NCBI RefSeq assembly: GCF_004342005.1
Contig: NZ_SMBX01000007.1
Span: 121,831-185,830 of the forward strand
From: Paracandidimonas soli
Lineage (GTDB): Bacteria > Pseudomonadota > Gammaproteobacteria > Burkholderiales > Burkholderiaceae_B
Length of the DNA stretch: 64,000 nt
Direction of reading: 5' to 3'
Position 1 is the stretch's first letter; each line of letters begins with the position of its first letter. Below the pieces are notes generated by a model. That model searched no databases. It saw only the letters and a program-made list of their open reading frames with translations, and was not told where the DNA came from. The translations under genes and the position numbers were made by a program. Positions 62,278 to 64,000 of this stretch are shown here, one piece after another.

Positions 62278-63264
62278 ATGAATAACCGCCGCCATCGCAG
62301 ACTCCAACGCACATGCCCGACCCTGGCCGAAGCTCTGGAGCGCTACCTGACAGAGGTATCAACAAAGAAAAAGTCCGGATATCAAGAGCAATCGATCGCT
62401 CGCGCCTGGAAGTCGACGAACCTAATCAACCGCAATATTTCCAGAATCACCCCTCACGACCTGAAGCGGTTGCGCGATGAGTGGCTGAAAGATCGCAAGC
62501 CGGCAACCGTGAATCGCCGGCTCGCCCTGATCTCGCACCTCTACACCATTGCACGCAAAGAGTGGGGTATCCACTGGCTGGCCAACCCCGTCGAGCTGGT
62601 GTCCAGGCCAACGGTCTCCGATGCCCGAGACAGGCGCATATACACACAGATCCGTCTCTATGGAGTTCCGGCCCACGAATGCCCGCGTGACGAGCTCGAA
62701 TGGATTAAGCGGAACACCAAATCGGAATCGTTGCCCACCATCATCACCATCGCGGCCCAAACCTGTATGCGGCTATCCGAAATCGTCCTGCTAAAGCGGG
62801 AGGACGTGGACCTGACCCACGGCGTCATCACGCTGCACGAGACAAAAAACGGGAGAACCCGCTATGTCCCCATGACGCCTTTCGCAAAGCACGCCCTGAG
62901 GCAATGGCTGGCCGGAAAACCATTGAGAGGACGGATATTCGACATCCAGCCAGGATCTGCATCGCGCGCATTCGCTCGCGCCAGAGATCGAGCCAAACGC
63001 GCCTATATCGCCCTCTGCCGCAAATACGGCCGCCGACCCATCACCGCTTACTTCACAGACTTGCGTTTCCATGACCTACGCCACGAGTCGACGAGCGTCA
63101 TGGCCGATATATTTGGCATGCACCACCTATCCAAGGTCAACGGCAACGTGGACACTAAAACCCTTCTGCGTTACTACAACCCAAGAGGCAGAGATCTGGT
63201 CAAGATATTGATGAGCAGCCAGCTCGCGAAGTGGCAAATACAGCAACTGCGCATGGCCGCCTGA
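62278..63264 (+). CDS. Tyrosine recombinase (phage integrase family)
   Basis: About 328 residues from the ATG at 62278 (AGAAAGGA nine bases upstream); longer frames start inside the lysis gene on the other strand. An N-terminal SAM-like core-binding domain precedes the catalytic domain: Arg in AAQTCMRLSEIVLLKRED, Lys in ETKNGRTRYVPM, HDLRHEST (His-x-x-Arg) and the nucleophile Tyr in TKTLLRYYNPRG. The last conserved His/Trp position appears to be Asn (VNGNVDT). It is transcribed opposite to both flanking phage gene groups and could be the prophage integrase or a recombinase acting in the tail-fibre region. Confidence 0.85.
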   Translation: MNNRRHRRLQRTCPTLAEALERYLTEVSTKKKSGYQEQSIARAWKSTNLINRNISRITPHDLKRLRDEWLKDRKPATVNRRLALISHLYTIARKEWGIHWLANPVELVSRPTVSDARDRRIYTQIRLYGVPAHECPRDELEWIKRNTKSESLPTIITIAAQTCMRLSEIVLLKREDVDLTHGVITLHETKNGRTRYVPMTPFAKHALRQWLAGKPLRGRIFDIQPGSASRAFARARDRAKRAYIALCRKYGRRPITAYFTDLRFHDLRHESTSVMADIFGMHHLSKVNGNVDTKTLLRYYNPRGRDLVKILMSSQLAKWQIQQLRMAA

Positions 63265-63858
63265 TCAGGCCAGCGCCTGAGGCTGCATCGCGGCCACGAT
63301 ATCGGCTTTGCGTTCCGGCGTCAGCAGTTCGACGTCTACCAGCGCCTGGAGACCGCCCTCGGTACGCGGGTCCTCGTAAGTGATAAAGGTCGCTGCAATC
63401 AGCCGGTCATACCAAAGCTTGACCGCAGCATTGCCCATCGTCGCCTGCACGACGGCGAGCTGCTCAGCCTCGGTAAACAGGTCCAGCATCTCAAGCGCGG
63501 AGAACTGAGGGTAAACAGGAGGCGCGGGCTCCGGCTCGGGCGCCGGCGGAGCTGTGTCTGTCAGCCACGCAGGAATCGGGCCCAGACCATCATAGGACTG
63601 CCCGTTATGATCGCTGCCCATTTCATACGCCGATCCATCGCTGGTATAGAACGTATCTTTCCGGTGATCCTCGACAATCTCCCAGTTACCCGTGCCAGCG
63701 TTGCCGTACTCGATGTCATCACGCGGGACAGACGAGACCCATCGGGCCACGTGACCATCCGGAACACCCGGAGGACCGCCAGAAACATCACCAAACCCCT
63801 TGACATCGTAAGGACTTTGACCAGCATAGAGACCAAGATCATTCGTCTGAGAAAACAT
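63265..63858 (-). CDS. Phage tail-fibre/tail-assembly protein
   Basis: A 197-residue protein with AGGAG upstream of the ATG at 63858. The N-terminal part is Gly-rich (YDVKGFGDVSGGPPGVPDGH). A Pro/Glu linker (APPAPEPEPAPPVYP) leads to a C-terminal helical domain ALEMLDLFTEAEQLAVVQAT and AATFITYEDPRTEGGLQALV, which resembles the end domain of tail-fibre assembly or putative tail proteins. Its stop is adjacent to the stop of the recombinase gene (convergent). The 63859-64000 stretch contains no gene that I can support, although one + frame stays open to the end of the window. Confidence 0.6.
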   Translation of the reverse strand: MFSQTNDLGLYAGQSPYDVKGFGDVSGGPPGVPDGHVARWVSSVPRDDIEYGNAGTGNWEIVEDHRKDTFYTSDGSAYEMGSDHNGQSYDGLGPIPAWLTDTAPPAPEPEPAPPVYPQFSALEMLDLFTEAEQLAVVQATMGNAAVKLWYDRLIAATFITYEDPRTEGGLQALVDVELLTPERKADIVAAMQPQALA

Positions 63859-64000
63859 AATTACTCCTGCCCATCACGGGGCTATTTAGGGTTAAGTGAA
63901 ATTCGCACTGCAAATGCAAGACAGCTCGGATCAGCCCAGAAAGATGCCATGGAGAGAATCTATGGCCAGGTCGGCGGCGTACTGAGATCAAATGCGGCAA

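Noticed and set aside
63859..64000. A + strand frame open to the right edge
   Set aside because: Only about 35 codons, no start with a ribosome site and no recognisable motif.

Overview
The DNA is GC-rich and looks like a betaproteobacterial chromosome of the Alcaligenaceae type (Bordetella/Achromobacter-like). The main reason is the density of Bug-family (TctC-like) periplasmic solute receptors: six complete genes plus one probable partial one, each inside a catabolic cluster with its own LysR or GntR regulator. None sits beside a TctA/TctB permease gene. This is an inference from gene content only.

Layout. (1) 1-6.1 kb: a catabolic locus run by a FadR-type GntR regulator (FAH hydrolase, amine-oxidase-like flavoenzyme, Bug receptor, aspartate-dehydrogenase-like enzyme, VOC protein). 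ATCGTATAC-like sites lie in both divergent promoter regions. (2) 6.1-14.8 kb: a LysR gene and a divergent operon holding the complete lower meta-cleavage pathway (tautomerase, decarboxylase, hydratase, aldolase, acylating acetaldehyde dehydrogenase). It also carries an RraA-like protein, a Bug receptor and an IlvD/Edd dehydratase, but no ring-cleavage enzyme. (3) 14.9-33.8 kb: a leftward unit of 14 genes (about 16 kb), divergent from a LysR gene. It encodes an aldehyde dehydrogenase, a ThDP lyase, a class III CoA-transferase, two thiolase-like proteins, a DUF35 protein, an NDP-forming acyl-CoA synthetase, an Old Yellow Enzyme, SDRs and two Bug receptors. (4) 33.9-37.1 kb: a tartrate/D-malate dehydrogenase, a Bug receptor and a divergent LysR. 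(5) 37.2-42.9 kb: a decaying hydroxy-acid/sugar-acid region with two UxaA-type genes and two head-to-head pairs of 5'-truncated genes. (6) 43-52.5 kb: a degenerate PAP2-like protein, a seven-gene Mrp/Mnh cation/proton antiporter operon, and a two-component system whose NtrC-like regulator lacks the sigma54-contact motif. (7) 52.5-57.9 kb: a small catabolic cassette bounded by an exact 58-bp direct repeat of the 3' end of a peroxiredoxin gene. (8) 58.3-64 kb: phage-related remnants, a tRNA-Thr 3'-half that marks an attachment site, and one end of a prophage (accessory membrane protein, spanins, endolysin, holin-like proteins, tyrosine recombinase, tail-fibre protein).

The most unusual signal is a two-copy structured repeat (7966-8111 and 49551-49673). 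Its last 112 nt align without gaps, the hairpin stems differ by compensatory changes, and both copies follow a (T/C)TGAC pentamer. It resembles a non-autonomous IS200/IS605-type element or an omega-RNA-like transcript, with no transposase or TnpB/IscB gene in the window. Second is the 58-bp repeat, which suggests that the 52.5-57.8 kb cassette was inserted exactly at the stop codon of a peroxiredoxin gene.
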